NCBI GenBank assembly: GCA_947044405.1
Contig: CAMRHE010000133.1
Location: forward strand, 4,668,501-4,732,500
Direction: 5' to 3'
Source of the DNA: Leptodactylus fallax
Lineage: Eukaryota > Chordata > Amphibia > Anura > Leptodactylidae
Length of the DNA: 64,000 bases
The first letter of the stretch is position 1; each line of letters begins with the position of its first letter. The translations under genes and the position numbers were made by a program. Of the stretch, positions 23,401 to 35,763 are shown piece by piece. The notes below the pieces were generated by a model. That model did no database searches. It was given only the letters and a program-made list of their open reading frames with translations, and had not been told where the DNA came from.

Positions 23401-25065
23401 GCTAAGATTTTTGTAAAAAGTTTGAGGTCTGTATTCAGGAGGGCTATGGGACGATAATTAGAGCACTCCTGATGGTCTTTGTGAGGCTTTGGAACTAGGG
23501 AGATGTGAGAGTGCAGCATAGTGTGGGGGATCGGAGCTCCCTCCAAGAATGAGTTGAAAAGCTGACACATATAAGGGAGGAGATCAGAATGGAAAGTTTT
23601 ATAATAAGCATAGGTGAACCCATCAGGGCCCGGAGCCTTACCATTAGGGAGAGCCTCCAGAGCGGCAGCTAACTTCTCACTTGATATTGGAGCATTAAGC
23701 GAAGAGAGGGCTGAGGACGGGAGGGCTGGGAGTTGACACGAGGCTAGGTAAGAATGCAAGTCTGTCTCTGCAATGGTGGGGTTTCTCCTAGCAGGTGAGG
23801 GAAGGTTATACAGTTTAGTATAATAATCCCTAAACAAGGTCGCTATGGCATCGGGATGATGCTGAAGGGTGCCCCGGGAATCTCGGACGGCATGGGGTGT
23901 GGACGAAACCTGGCGGTCCCTCAGGGTTCTAGCTAGAAGTGTATGGGCCTTATTTCCCCTCTCATAGTATCTCTGGCGACTGTAGAGGAGGAGGCGTCGA
24001 GTAGCCTGGGTGGCGAGGTCGCGGAGGTCAGCCCTGGCCGCTACTAATTGACGCAGTAAAGATAACGAGGGTCGCGTCGTTAGTCGCTCAGTGAGGGATC
24101 TGATCTTACTAGTTAAAGCCTCCTCTCTGACCCTCCGGTTTCTCTTAAACTGTGTTCCCAACGCAATACAGTGACCTCTCATTACTGCCTTATGGGCTTC
24201 CCACAGTGTGGACACAGCGGAAACTGAGTCAGAATTAACTCGGAAGTATTCTTGGAGGTGAGCTCGAAGCCTACCCTGGGTCTCTCGTGAATGAAGGAGG
24301 GATTCATTAAGTCGCCAGTGGCAGCGTTTAGTCGGAGAGGGGGGTGGAGGACAGTGTAAGCTTCACAGGAGCATGATCTGACCAGGATATGGGGCCTATG
24401 TCAGCAGACTTTAGTAAGCGAAGGGCTAACGTATTTCCCAAAAAATAATCTATTCTAGAGTGGGTTTTATGGGGGTGGGAGTAAAATGTAAAGGAGCGGG
24501 CAGAGGGATTATCCACCCGCCAAAGATCATAGAGGGCAGCTGACCGTACAAGGCAGCGGAACTCTCTAGCTAGTCTCGTCTGAAAGGGTACAGGAGGGGC
24601 ACTAGTGAGGGTGGATCTATCCATATTTTCTGAAAAGATCATATTAAAGTCTCCACCGAGTAATAGTGCAGATCCCTCAAACATTTGCAGTTTCCTCAGG
24701 ACCTGTTTAAGGAAGGGGATCTGTGAAGAATTAGGGGCGTAAATATTGCATAAAGTGATGGGTTGACCATATAATAGCCCCTCCAGAATAATATATCGAC
24801 CTTGGGGGTCTATGTGAGAGGCCGAGACAGTGATTGGACAGGTACGGGAAAACAGAATAGCTACTCCTCCCTTCCTGCGATTACAGTATGCAGAGTAAGC
24901 AGAGGGGAAGTAATGTCGGGCAAAATTAAACGTGCCAGTATGGTCGAAGTGAGTCTCCTGGAGAAAGGCTACATCTGCCTGAGGAGAGCGAAGCTCCCGC
25001 AGGACCATTCGCCGTTTTGTGTTGGAGCCCAGGCCCTTGACATTTAATGTAATGCTCCTAACCAT
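20417..25065 (-). pseudogene. LINE ORF2: endonuclease and reverse transcriptase, broken
   Basis: Encodes the nicking and reverse-transcription enzyme. An APE-type endonuclease (25065-24328) shows NVKGLGS, LQETHF, IYAPNSS, GGDFNM, SRIDYFL and SDHAPV. The reverse transcriptase (about 24215-22460) shows NGKAPGPDGF, NYRPIALLNTD, LSLDAEKAFERLDW, NGTRQGCPLSPLIF and the catalytic FADD near 22942-22953. A C-terminal cysteine motif CWQC...YHIFWEC lies near 21640-21600. The damage I see: a 1-nt shift near 24340 beside a G-run, a 20-bp tandem duplication at 23313-23350, a shift near 22485, a stop and shift near 21756-21720, and the 715-bp insertion at 20736-21450. The start at 25065 (MVRSITLNVKG) is the natural endonuclease start. 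Confidence 0.92.
20736..21450 (-). mobile_element. 715-bp insertion in LINE ORF2, probable solo LTR
   Basis: CACAC flanks both sides (20731-20735 and 21451-21455). Removing the insert plus one copy removes 720 bp and joins the ORF2 frame without a break. That fixes the boundaries precisely. The insert has no long ORF and no terminal inverted repeats. A 5-bp duplication, about 700 bp length and an A/T-rich 3' part with a TTATTAAAC step suggest a solo LTR read on the minus strand. The ends (TTTTACTTGC and CTACTCACG) are not TG...CA, which is unusual, so the class is uncertain. Confidence 0.6.
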
Positions 25066-25741
25066 GGGGAATACTAAGTGAGTTTGTTGCTAGTGTAGAA
25101 GAAAATGAGGTAGAGCAGATCTCACCCAGCCACTGATGGTCCGAGTCCTTGAAAAAGTAAAGGTAGAGGATCCAGGCCACTGTAGCCACACGGGTCTCCG
25201 AACCTGAAGAAGGAGAGGAAGGAAAAGGGATAGAAGGGAAGGGGAAAAAGACAAAGGACATACAAAAAATACAAGGCATTACAAATAAAAAAACAAAACA
25301 AAAATATTTAGATAACACAACTAAACAAAATCTAAATCTAGTGGTCAGGACTAAATCTCCTGGCCGGGGGCAAAAAAAAAATGTCCAAAGTAGGGCCACT
25401 AGTGACCCTACCGGGGCCCAATCAGTGGGTCCACAGCTGGACGAAGCCCCCATAATAAAAGGGGGGCGGGTGGGAGACGGGGGGGGGGGGGATCAGCAAT
25501 AAGAAGATCCAAAGCATCAATTGAGGACCTAAAAAGAATAACATCTATTGGTACTGGGGGGGGGGGGGGAGTCTAACCCGCCTGACTGATAATACTAAAG
25601 CATAAATATGATGCAGAACAGTTGTGGGACCATAAAAAACTGCGTATAAATGTAAAAAAAACAGTAGTAACAGGACACCCCTAGTAATCAAAGTAGACGT
25701 GTCCCTCCCAGGAACCAGGAGGCCTGAGAAAAAAGATACAG

Positions 25742-27290
25742 TCACAGAGGAGGGGGCTCCACCCTCGATCTTCCGGAAGAACGTTGCCGACGCCTAGTTG
25801 GATTCCGGGCCGTCCAGACCGGGGGTGGCGGTGGTGGTGGGGCAATCAACTCCCAATTCTGCAGGTCGGGAGGAGGAATGTCCATGGCAGTGCAGAATGG
25901 TTCCAGATCTGCATAGAACCGTAGGATAGAAAAAAGAAAAGGGGAACCCCCAGTGATACGGTATCTGTCGGTCGCATAGAAGCCGCAGCAGAGGGCGCAG
26001 GTATCTCCTTTTCTGTAGTGTAATCCAGGAAAGGTCCTGGTAAAGCTGGATCTTGGCTCCTGCAAATTCAAAGTCTTTAAGGCGACGGGCCTTGGAAAGG
26101 ATAGTTTCTTTTAGTGCAAAGTCGTGCACACAGCAAATAACATCGCGTGGAGTGGGGCCTGATCCCCTGGGGCGCAGGGCCCTGTGAGCTCTATCTAACT
26201 TGATTTTATGCGTAGGTGGTTCCTGTAAAATGAAATTGAAAATCTCCTCCAAGGTAGTATGCAAATCCTCCTCCTGGTTAGCCTCAGACAGCCCCCTGAT
26301 TCTGATATTATTACGTCTGCCCCGGTTATCCAAGTCCTCCAAATGGCATTGCATGTCGTTAACCACCTGGCATTGGGAGAGGACGGTGTCCTGGAGGAGA
26401 GACACATGAGATCGGGTCTGATCATGATCTTCCTCAAGGGTATCAACCCGGTTAGCAATATGCTGGAGATCTTGCCGCAGGACAGCGATTTCTGTGCGTA
26501 TCTCTGAACGACATGCCGTTGTGACTTTAGCGACCAAGGAATCAAAGTCCTCTTTTGACGGTAAGTGAGCAAGGTAAGCAAGCCACGGTGGAGGATCAGA
26601 GGAGGCTGTTGGAGCAGAGTGTGGAGGAAGTCGGGGTAGCGGGGCAGACGGAGAAGGCGGCTGGGTGTGGATAGCATAGGAAGAGAGGGATGGAGTTGCC
26701 CCCAGGTCTGCTTCTTCATCCCTGAGAAGGGGTGAAGGTTGCTGTGAGGACAGGAGGCTAAGAGGTTGTGGAGGGAGCTGAGGGGTTAAATCCTCCTCCA
26801 CAGGGCTTGGCGGGTGCTCAGGGCCAGGAAGAGGCCTATGGGGTTGGGAGGCCGCTACTGACGCCTCCTGGGCTGTTGGGTCCCCCTGGATCTGTATGGG
26901 GGAACCCACTGATGCAAGCGCCGGTCGGAGCAGCGGGGGAGGGGGGGCAGTCAGCGCTGCGGTACGTGCTACCGCCGCGCCTGACTTACCCGGCAGTGAA
27001 GGGGTCCGCTGGAGCCCAGCGCCTAGGCTTTGTAGCTCTGTCGCTAGCAGGGCTGGAGGTCTGGCCGGCTGGCCTCTTTGCAGGGTAGATGCCGCTCGTG
27101 TCGCTAGCGGGGCCATCGCGGATGTCGTAGCGGAAGCGGCCGGCGCGGCAGAGGAAGATGGCCGCCACCTCGTGGAGGCCCGCGCTGTAGATGCTGTCGG
27201 CTGCAGGAACGCGGACAAGGTAGGCTGCACGGACCTGTCCGCTGATGCACAGTCCCCTGTAGCAGGTGCCCGGGTGGTTTTCTTAGCCAT
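25742..27290 (-). pseudogene. LINE ORF1: RNA-binding protein, frameshifted near its C-terminus
   Basis: L1-type ORF1 proteins coat the element's RNA and chaperone it to the target. A proline- and alanine-rich N-terminal region spans roughly residues 20-250. A coiled coil (about 256-332, with EIRTEIAVLRQDLQHIANRV) follows, then an RRM-like domain (about 335-412, starting RRNNIRIRGL) and a C-terminal domain reaching YHWGFPFSF. The ATG at 27290 (MAKKTTRAP) is the likely start, ten codons inside the longest frame. Near 25931, beside an A-run, the frame shifts. The original C-terminus continues in another frame through PPPDLQNWELI to a stop at 25742. The family match is by domain order and motifs. 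Confidence 0.85.
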
Positions 27291-27390
27291 GGGGGTCCTA
27301 TTTAAGGCTAGTGGTCCCACTCTAAAACCGATCAGGCAGGAGCTCCCCAGATGTGCGTCTCACCGCATTGAGTCCCTGGCCACGCCCCCA

Positions 27391-27409
27391 TCAGGAAAGG
27401 ATCATTTCT
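27391..27409. repeat. 19-bp target-site duplication of the LINE, 5' side
   Basis: TCAGGAAAGGATCATTTCT, identical to 20216-20234. Confidence 0.95.
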
Positions 27410-28498
27410 ATAGAATACCAGCATCTCCGCACTGGGAAATTCAGCTGAGAAATAGGGCAGAGGTAAATTTAGATTTACTCATTTCTAGCCAGTTATAGCA
27501 TACACAGGGCCCAGGTAGCGAAATATAATAGCAGCCATATTCCTGTCACATTCATCTCTTCCTATATGAAGCATCTGCCATATGTCACCTTCTCTCATCC
27601 CCGGATCTCATCTTATTTCTCTTAATTCAATGATGAAATCCTGAAATATGAAACCAAATTAATAATCACAGAGCAGGTGGATACAATCGGCGCTCCGCTC
27701 TGCCGCGCTTGGTTACCATATTCTATGTGATCATCGCCTTTCATATAAAATTGCTACACTTCCAGATTTATTTTCCTGCTTTGATGGGAAATGTAAAAAT
27801 TTGCTGTAGTCCGTATTTAAAGGAGTTTTCAGGGCAAAAAATGTTTGTTTTTTTTTTTAAAGAAGGTCTGTTAGTGATATTAATAGGTTAATAAATACAC
27901 CCATATACCTTTAGCAGTGTTTTGAGTGATTTATTGGTGCCTCTGGGAGCTCCTGGCATCTTCTGCATTTGTTTACATGGTTCTACTTCCTGCTATGTAG
28001 CTTCCACGCTAGCTCCTTCTCACCTCACTCCCCCCCTTCCTCTCTCCCTCCCTTCCATACACCCCCTCCCTGTCTCTCTAGCTATCCCGCCCACTCCCCA
28101 ACCCCATTATACTTATGTGACTTGCTTCCAGTCTTCCTCCTGCAGGACGGCCTCTCCCTCTTTTCTGATTCTGCTGGTGCACGCAGTAGTCCCTGTGCTG
28201 CTCTGTAGCCAACCATCCACCTCTACTGCACCTGCGCCGGCTGTAGAGCACAGAGCAGCGCTGGGACTACTACTTTTTGAAGAAAAGTTTTTTACAACAT
28301 TTTAAGATTGGTGACTGATCCCACGGCATCATATCAGTTTGATGGGGTTCAGCTTCTTGCATACCCACAATTAACTTATCATAGGTGCTGATGTGTTCTG
28401 GAACAGGTTCACCTCTGTACATTGTGTAGTGGCCATTAATGGTACTGCAACTCTCTCATTCAAGTCAATGGGAGTGAGCAGTACCATTCAGTATATAC
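27410..28498. other. Intergenic with repeat fragments
   Basis: No gene. TTTAAAGGAGTTTTCAGGGC at 27817 looks like the left end of another TTAA-type MITE, but its right end was not found. The C/T-rich stretch 28010-28150 gives ORFs without family features. Confidence 0.4.
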
Positions 28499-28502
28499 TT
28501 AA

Positions 28503-28826
28503 AGGGAGTCTGTCAACAGAATCCAATATATGAGCTCAGCCCGTAGATAGATAGGTTAGATTCACCTGAATCAAACGGTGTTTTCCCCTTGTAAATCGCT
28601 GCCTCCATTGCTGAGATATTGCTGTTTTTGTCACTATGCAAATATTCTTTGGAGTAATGGCAGCGCCCACATTACTCCAACCTCATTTGCATGTTGAAAA
28701 TAAAAGGCGATATCTCGGCAACGGATGCACCGATTTACATGGGGAAAACACCGTTTGATTCAGGTGAACCTAACCTATCTATCTGTGACCTGAGCTCATA
28801 TACTGGGTTCTGGTGACAGACTCCCT
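28503..28826. mobile_element. TTAA-flanked MITE, 324 bp
   Basis: TTAA at 28499-28502 and 28827-28830. The ends AGGGAGTCTGTCAACAGAA and its near inverse (TTCTGGTGACAGACTCCCT) match well. Inner arms also pair: AATCAAACGGTGTTTTCCCC with GGGGAAAACACCGTTTGATT, and GATATTGC with the GATATCTC area. It is almost a complete foldback. TTAA duplication and AGGG ends fit Kolobok-like MITEs. Confidence 0.85.
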
Positions 28827-28881
28827 TTAAATTGTTCCTTAATTTAGTGCTACCTACTATCGCTCTTAGTACTTTTTACAC

Positions 28882-28883
<2 letters not shown>

Positions 28884-28927
<44 letters not shown>
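28884..28927 (+). repeat. (AT)n microsatellite
   Basis: An uninterrupted AT run of about 44 bp. Confidence 0.95.
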
Positions 28928-28931
<4 letters not shown>

Positions 28932-29612
28932 CCAGCAAAATGAGCTAGAATTTACACATACTGAAGCTACTGTAACATGCTAAAACAAAGCTATGTCTGA
29001 AAGTATTGACCCTAATCTCCATACTGCCCCTTTAAGAAGTGCTAATTTTATATATGCACTACAAATGTCTTCTCAGTTAGCAGTAAGCAATTTCTCCATA
29101 AACTGTGCTAGGAGGCTCGGTGCAGCGCTGTATGCAGAGTCAGGGCCATGCTGCGCGGTCATCCCTTGTTAATAAAGTTCCCATGGTCTGTCATATTTGT
29201 AACGCTACATGGTGCCCACTGAAATCTCTCACATTATCTGTGCCATTTATTAAAAGATAATTCCCCAGTATGTCAGGATATGTTGCCACGGGTGAGCTAT
29301 GTGCAGTGCCGCTTCTCCTGGTCTCTAATGAAAGGAACAGGCATGAGATTTTGTCAGGATTTCTGCATTTTAATGACAACGCAGCTGCTGTTCCAAGAGT
29401 CAATCCATTCCATGACAGGCGACGTAAATGAGATGCCTAATTAATGGTCTGTCGACGAGATTCACAAAAGTAGATTCCTCTTCAAAACCTATCAGTGATT
29501 CACCAGCTATTCTACAGAAGACTTGTGTTTTGGCAAATATGCTCAACCTACAGGAGTGTCTTATAAACTTGTGTACAAAGGTTTAGATTCTTCAAGTTTC
29601 AGGGCTCCTTAA

Positions 29613-29973
29613 AGGGAGTCTGTCAACAGAATCCAACATATCAGCCTGAGCCCTGCAGATAGATAGGTTAGGGTCACCTGAAACAAATGGTGTTTTCCCC
29701 TTGTGAAGCGCTGCCTCCTTTTGCCGAAATATTGCTGTTTTTGGGAATATTCAAATGAGCTCTTTGGAGCAATGAGGGCACTGTCATTGCTCTAAAGTGC
29801 TCAATTACATATTTACAACGGAGGCAGCGATTCACAAGGGGAAATACTGTTTGATTCAGGAGAACCTAACCTATCTATCTGCGGGGCTTGGTTGATATGC
29901 TGGGGTCTAGTGACACTTACATATCTATCTTCCGGGTTTGGTTGATATGTGTGAGTCTGGTAACTGACTCACT
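29613..29973. mobile_element. TTAA-flanked MITE, second copy of the AGGGAGTCTGTC family
   Basis: The left TTAA (29609-29612) and AGGGAGTCTGTCAACAGAAT match the element at 28503. The right end (GACTCACT then TTAA at 29974-29977) is eroded. A segment containing TATCTATCT...GGGTTTGGTTGATATG is duplicated just inside the right end (about 29870-29915 and 29918-29960), making this copy longer. Confidence 0.7.
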
Positions 29974-29977
29974 TTAA

Positions 29978-31084
29978 AGGGGTTTCCAATCCTATAAAGT
30001 TAAGTCAGACCAATTCAACTTCTGGGACTGCTTTCGATCCTGAGAATGAAAGGACAGCAGCACTTGTTTGGTGTTTCATCCCCTTAAGGCTCTATGCACA
30101 AGTCTAAGGGTGCCATCTGAAGGGGCCCCCGATCGTCCTATCCTCCAAGTCATCGGAACAGAACAGATCAGAAGCCGCTATAAAGGTAAGTGCATAAAGG
30201 AATGCAATCGGATGACACTCAGACGTCACTCATGCAACTGCATTCCACTGCATACTTGGCCCCACATTGGAGGCACACTCGGCTGTCTGCATGGGCTTTG
30301 TTGTTCCCTGGACAGTGGAATACTGGGCACCCACTGTGCAGGACCTGGATGTCAAAAGGACTGCTAATCCTCATGATTTTAGTGCATGGAACCCCACAAA
30401 GTGATGGCATATCCTAATAACATAATATCACTTTATGAAGTAGAAATACATCTTGGACTGGGATCGTGCACCAGATTTGGGGTCAGAGTGAACATAGGGG
30501 AGGGTGGTCTTATAGAGCAAAATTGGACCCGCTCAGGCTGCTGGCCTTCCACGTTACCAATGAAGTTGGGGCTTCTAGCGACTCTTGGCAGTCCCTGAAG
30601 ACTAAAAGGTGGTGGCCCTACCCTTCTGAGTGCAGGAGCTAGAGAGTGGTTGGGCGTTGGGAGGATAAAATCCCAGTTGCTGGCACGCACCCTTTTGTTA
30701 GAGCAGCAGATTATCCATGCCCAAGGAGTGCCCTTTAGTACTGGAAAAAACTGAGAACATGCAGAGTATCAGAGACGGGAAGAACTCAGATTGGTGTCCT
30801 GGACCAGAGGAGAATTTGGCACCATCTTGATTCCTGATAAGTGAACAGTGGAGACTCATGAAGAGACAACCCTGACATCACGACATCTCATTCCATGTGA
30901 GGGATTTATCTAGGTGGCTAAGGACAAGCAATAAGCAGTGAAGGGAATTTTTGGATGAAGGTATGTCTGGGACCTATGAGCCTCAGGCCAAGCCCAATAC
31001 CCTTCAGGAACCTGCATCCCTCAATTTGGGCAATTGCAGGTATTCCAAATTGTTTGGTTTTTAACACATTGGGGATTTGTCTTG
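29978..31084. other. Intergenic, nothing firmly recognised
   Basis: ORFs up to 99 codons show no family features and overlap on both strands. AAAGGGGTTTCCAATCC directly after the previous TTAA may begin another MITE. Confidence 0.4.
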
Positions 31085-31320
31085 GACAAACTAAAATGGT
31101 CGCGGTAAATTAATATACTGTGAGGTCTCTTCAGACCCCAGAGTATAAGTGGAGCCCCAGGGGAGGTGAAAAAAAAATATAAACAGCCATACTCACCTTC
31201 CGTTACCTCTTTTGGGCCTCCTTGTAGCATCTGGTGCTCTCCTGGTGATGTCATGTGCTCAGGGTCATCACTGAGGCCTGTGATTGGGCCATAGCGGTCA
31301 CATGTGAATTTCCAGTTCTA
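31085..31320. repeat. Hairpin/foldback dispersed repeat, copy 4
   Basis: A degenerate hairpin at about 31112-31147 (GGTCTCTTCAGACCCCAGAG) is followed by GGAGCCCCAGGGGAGGTG, the A-rich tract, CATACTCACCTTCCGTTACC, then GGTGATGTCATGTG and GAGGCCTGTGATTGGGCC. The order matches copies 1 and 3. The right arm is missing. Confidence 0.65.
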
Positions 31321-31942
31321 TCCAAACTTGTTCAACCCGAAACAATTCAGGGACCCGAGCCACCCAATCTCGAAACGAATCTTGGGTTGTTTGCCCTTCT
31401 CTACTTATGAATTCTCAATCCTACAACAGCATCAAGGTCAACCCAACCACCATCAGGTGGGAAATGTACAACAGGGAGTGCCACAGGGGAAAACTTCCAC
31501 CATAAACCCTGCAGACCTCCTCATCAGCATGGCACCAGCTCCTGCAAAGTACCAGAGATCTAGTGGAGCTGACTACTGCCACTGTGAACCCAACCATGAC
31601 CGACAACTACTCCCGACCTTCCTTTCTTCCACTTTGGTTGCTGTAGTATCTGGAGAAGACTGGTGATATCAACATCCATTTCCAGTTTGAGACCTAATGG
31701 ACTTGTTAAGTATACCACGTCCTTCGCCTAATCCACTTTGAGAAATGGCGAACAGTTGTATGAAGATCCATTTTATAACAGATCCAGGTGGTGGGTGACA
31801 GACTACACTACCTTATAATGGGGTCTACTGAAATTCTGATGAGGTGTCCCTCTTATCGACAACAAAAATAGTTGTGTCTACTACATTGTCCTTGCAGTCA
31901 AGAGCGATGGTAACTAACAGAACCCTTGGTGGAAGCTATTAA

Positions 31943-32438
31943 AGGGGTTTTCCAACAAATGACATTTTAGGGCATATTGACAGGATATGGGTCCAACATC
32001 TGAGATCTGCTCCCTTTTTCTAAAATGTCCCCAACCTCCATGTCCCATTTACAGCGACCTCGCTTAGAAGACTTTCAGCCATGGTTGGCTGTAAGGAGAC
32101 AGCGTATCTCTGAGCTATACTGTTTCCATACCACCTATAGAAGTGAATGGGCGTTACGGAAACAATGTTGCTCACTGTTCTATGCTGTTTCTGCAACTCC
32201 AATTCACTTCTACGGGCATTATGGAAACGGCGTAGTTCTGAGCTACACTTTTTCCATACAGTCCGACCATATCTTCTCGGCGAGATTGAGGCTGAGTAAG
32301 TAGAGAGGCACAGTGGCTTGAGGGGTGGGTGGGTTCATTTTAGAGATAGGTGCAGGTCCCAAACTTTGGCCCGCTTCTATAAGACATTTATGGTATATCC
32401 TGTGGATATACCATAAATGTCTATCGTGGGTAAACCTC
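31943..32438. mobile_element. TTAA-flanked MITE, 496 bp
   Basis: TTAA at 31939-31942 and 32439-32442. The left end AGGGGTTTTCCAACA pairs imperfectly with the right end (GGGTAAACCTCT inverse). The interior has two related blocks, GTTTCCATACCACCTATAGA and CACTTCTACGGGCATTATGG, and a strong palindrome at 32388-32420 (GGTATATCC...GGATATACC). Confidence 0.65.
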
Positions 32439-32442
32439 TTTA

Positions 32443-33395
32443 ACTCCTAGGGTACATGATCCTGTCCAGATGCTAGGACAGTGAATAGGAAGGGGCAGGG
32501 TGTAATGATGTCTTTGCCCTACTGCATACCCAGGGGGGAGGCTCCTGCTGCAGGAGGAGGGAGGACATGGCTGATCTCCTGGGACACAGAAGATTTCTTT
32601 ACATATGTCTTAGTTTTAATTGTAATATGAGAATGAATGTGGAAGTACCTGCATTTTTTGTGTATTTACGTTAGGTTCCCGCTAGTGTGCTTTCCGTCAT
32701 TTGGGTCCCCAAACAATGGAGGGCCAGTTGGCTAAAACAGCGGTTACACACGGACAACGGTGGACCCCACTGACCATAATGGGGTATGCCATCTGCAACA
32801 GAGAGAAAAGTCCATCAACAGAGACTCCAGTGCAGATGTGAACCCAGCCCTACTGTGTAAATTTAGCAAAAATGCTGGTGCCAGAGTCTTTGTGGCTGGC
32901 TGTTCCTTTGTGTGACTTTGCGAGGCTTCCACAATGTCTCATAAATGAAATGACCACAGGTATTAGATAGAAATTTGCCGTCACACTTCCAAACAACGCT
33001 TAGTACTATTCCCGGTGATTATGCCTCTTGGCTTTCGGATGTAATAACCTCGTACACACATGAGGTCTTCTCCGAAGCCTGAAAACTCTGCCAGGTTCTG
33101 AGGATTATTGAGAATTCAGATCACATAGGTAACTAGCACACTGCGGGAACAGCGGGATCCACAGCCAATATCCAGACTGATGTGACGGTTTACACTTGGG
33201 AGACACCTGATGTGCTGCTTCCAGACAAAATAAGATGCCCTGAGTGCATGGAAACAGAGCAAGGTGGCCCCTAACCTCTTGTTTTCACTGAAGAAATTTA
33301 AGTTTGTGAGTCCAACTCAGTATCTGTATCTGGGAAAGCTGGGTGGTAAGCCTTATCACTTCTCTTACAGCTCCGATTGGGTTTGTTATCCAGAC
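32443..33395. other. Intergenic, nothing recognised
   Basis: No ORF with family features and no clear repeat. Confidence 0.4.
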
Positions 33396-33450
<55 letters not shown>

Positions 33451-33535
33451 CATATCTATCTATCTATAGTATCTATATATCTATCTCTCATATCTATCTA
33501 TCTATCTATCTATCTATAGTATCTATCTATCTATA
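33396..33535 (+). repeat. (ATCT)n microsatellite
   Basis: ATCT runs with CATATC and TATAGT interruptions. Confidence 0.95.
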
Positions 33536-35304
33536 AAATAGTTATAGAGATTTCTAAACATATGTGTACCTTACACGTTATATACAGGATATAATTTATA
33601 TACAGTATAAACTGCATAAAAGTTTTAGTCTCTTATGACACTTATGTAAGCTTAGATAACCAGTGTGTGCTACAATCCTTCTATGCTGTATGCACTGGGA
33701 CCAAGGAATTCCTCAGGTGACCTCCCAAGAGCTCTTGACTCTGGACAAGTGTCAACATGCGGAATTGAAGGAGATTAAGAGGAGATACATGGTTACACAC
33801 CAGCAGCTGTGATACAGAGGAATCTGTACAGTGGCAGATCTATCACATCAGATTATAACATTCAGTCCTCATCCCAATGATAAATCCCATCTACATTATA
33901 TTTGCACCTTGGTGCACAAGCCTATAGGAGGAGGCATCAATTATCAGTGCATGCTTAATCGCCTGGTTAGTACGCAGCCACCTCTACATTCATTCTAGGT
34001 CAGGGACCCTAGTAGGTCAGTTCTGTGTGTGACCCTTGGGCCTCTTTAGGTGACCCCAATAGATAACAGAAGAGTAATGAAGAACACACATAGTTTGAAT
34101 GTAAATTTACTCCAACAGGAGGCACAAGGCTTAATGGTTACAGTACAATGTACAAGGCTTGGTGGTTACAGGAACAAATAGGTATAAGACTTGGCAGTTA
34201 CAGAAACTCTTAAAGGCACAGAGCTTTTTTCAGCACAATCTCTGTTAGAGGGCATACAGTTTTCAACAGGTTCCTAGAGTGACTCATGTTGGTGGAACTT
34301 GGGGGGTCTCTCCCATATTTGTGGGACACAAACAGTAGTTCGAGGGCAGGCACTCCCACAGTATCTGGTCAAAAACTGCAGTCTGAAACTACTGCACTAC
34401 TCCAAGGGTTACCTGTTATGGAATTGCCACTTAAGAAATTCCACAGATGACGTCATTTCTGGTTAAGCAATTTCCTAATATGCAGCAGGACATAAGACAG
34501 CAAGTAAAACAAGCTACCTATAACACCGTCCTGGTTCACAATGTCTATGGTTTTCCCATGGTACAGCCTGCCACAAGGCAGGTTAGACTTGGCTACTTCG
34601 GGACCCAGGTTGCAACCCCAGGACAAGGTACCAGAAAGCAAACTAAGAACCAAACCAGAAACTCTATTAGGGCAAGAGAGTAACGCAAAAGTCAAAATCC
34701 AAGAAAATCCAGGAAAATCCAGAGCAACATCAGAGGTACACCAGAGTCCGAATCAGGGTCAAGTCCAGGAGTTCACAGATAAAGCAAAATCAGCAAGAGA
34801 TCAGATAACCAGAAGAATAAGCCAAAATCAGTAACCAGGGAATCAACAGAAAACCGGATAGGTTCTGAGAGTACAGAGCCAGAATACAAATGTAATCACA
34901 AGCAGGTGATAAGTCTCAATGGGACAATAAGGCAGCAATCTGATTGACTCTGCCTCTCAAAATTCCAGACCAGACCCAGCCAGAACATGAATAGTAGGCA
35001 TGGCAACCTTAAGGTGATGGTTGTGAGCAGTACTGCACTGAAGGTGACATTGGATGTAAATGGGAGAGGCGGGAGCACAGATATTGAGATTCCTAATATT
35101 TCCTCGTGCAGTCTCAAGCTAGACCATTGTCCAGTGCATGTCAGGACAACAGGGTGTAGTTACCAGTCACTGTGATCTCTGGATCAACAGCTCTAATAGG
35201 CATCGCCTCCATTGTAACAGACCAAGCCTTGGGGATGCTGCAGCTCTCTGTCAGTCTCCTATGCAGCTTGTCACCGCCACATTTGAGTACTCACAAGAGG
35301 CACA
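33536..35304. other. Intergenic, nothing firmly recognised
   Basis: Short ORFs only. Around 34120-34205 a phrase with GGTTACAG recurs about three times at roughly 35-40 bp spacing. No gene supported. Confidence 0.4.
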
Positions 35305-35763
35305 CAAAACAGTTTTCTAAATAATTTCTTTCCCTCTCTGAAAATAAAGAAGAATCTAAATCCCATCAATTTGTGTGACCTTTGCCCTTTGGAGGAGGAG
35401 TCCTGGAAGTGATGATACGGCCCCCACAGATATAGCCCTGATCTCATCATCATCCAATCTGTCTTGGATTACATGAAGAAACAGACGGATTGGAGCAAGC
35501 CTACATCCACAGAAGATCTGTGCTTAGTTCTCCAAGATGGCGGGTACAACCTCCCTGCCAAAAACTGTTTGCAAGTACCAAGAAGAACTGATGGAAGGCA
35601 AAGGTCAAAGATCACACCAAATATTGATGGGATTTACGTTTTTCTTTTGTTCATTCGCTTCACTTTGTTAATTGACAAAAATAAACTATTAAACCTTCTA
35701 TTCCTGAAAGCATTCTTAGTTTGCAGCATTTTTTCCTGCCTAAAACTTTTGCACACCACTGTA
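35305..35763 (-). mobile_element. Tc1/mariner-type non-autonomous fragment
   Basis: Read on the minus strand, the right edge begins at a TA (35762-35763) with CAGTGGTGTGCAAAAGTTTT, a Tc1-like terminal pattern. The first 13 codons at 35464 and flanking ORFs show no intact transposase motif. The opposite terminus was not found, so length and left boundary are approximate. Confidence 0.45.

Larger units (their letters stand above)
20235..27390 (-). mobile_element. Full-length L1-type LINE, inactivated
   Basis: A complete non-LTR retrotransposon on the minus strand. The 5' end is at 27390 and the 3' end, with a short A-tail (T-run on the + strand), at 20235. It is bracketed by a perfect 19-bp target duplication, typical of L1-clade target-primed insertion. 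It has a short 5' UTR, ORF1 (27290 to about 25742), a roughly 680-bp inter-ORF region and ORF2 (25065 to 20417). Without the nested 715-bp insertion and its duplicated 5 bp it would be about 6.4 kb. Several frameshifts disable both ORFs, so it is an immobile fossil of a once full-length insertion. Confidence 0.93.

Noticed and set aside
26896..27498. 200-codon + strand ORF
   Set aside because: Antisense shadow of the GC-rich LINE ORF1 N-terminus; it also crosses the LINE 5' boundary and target duplication.
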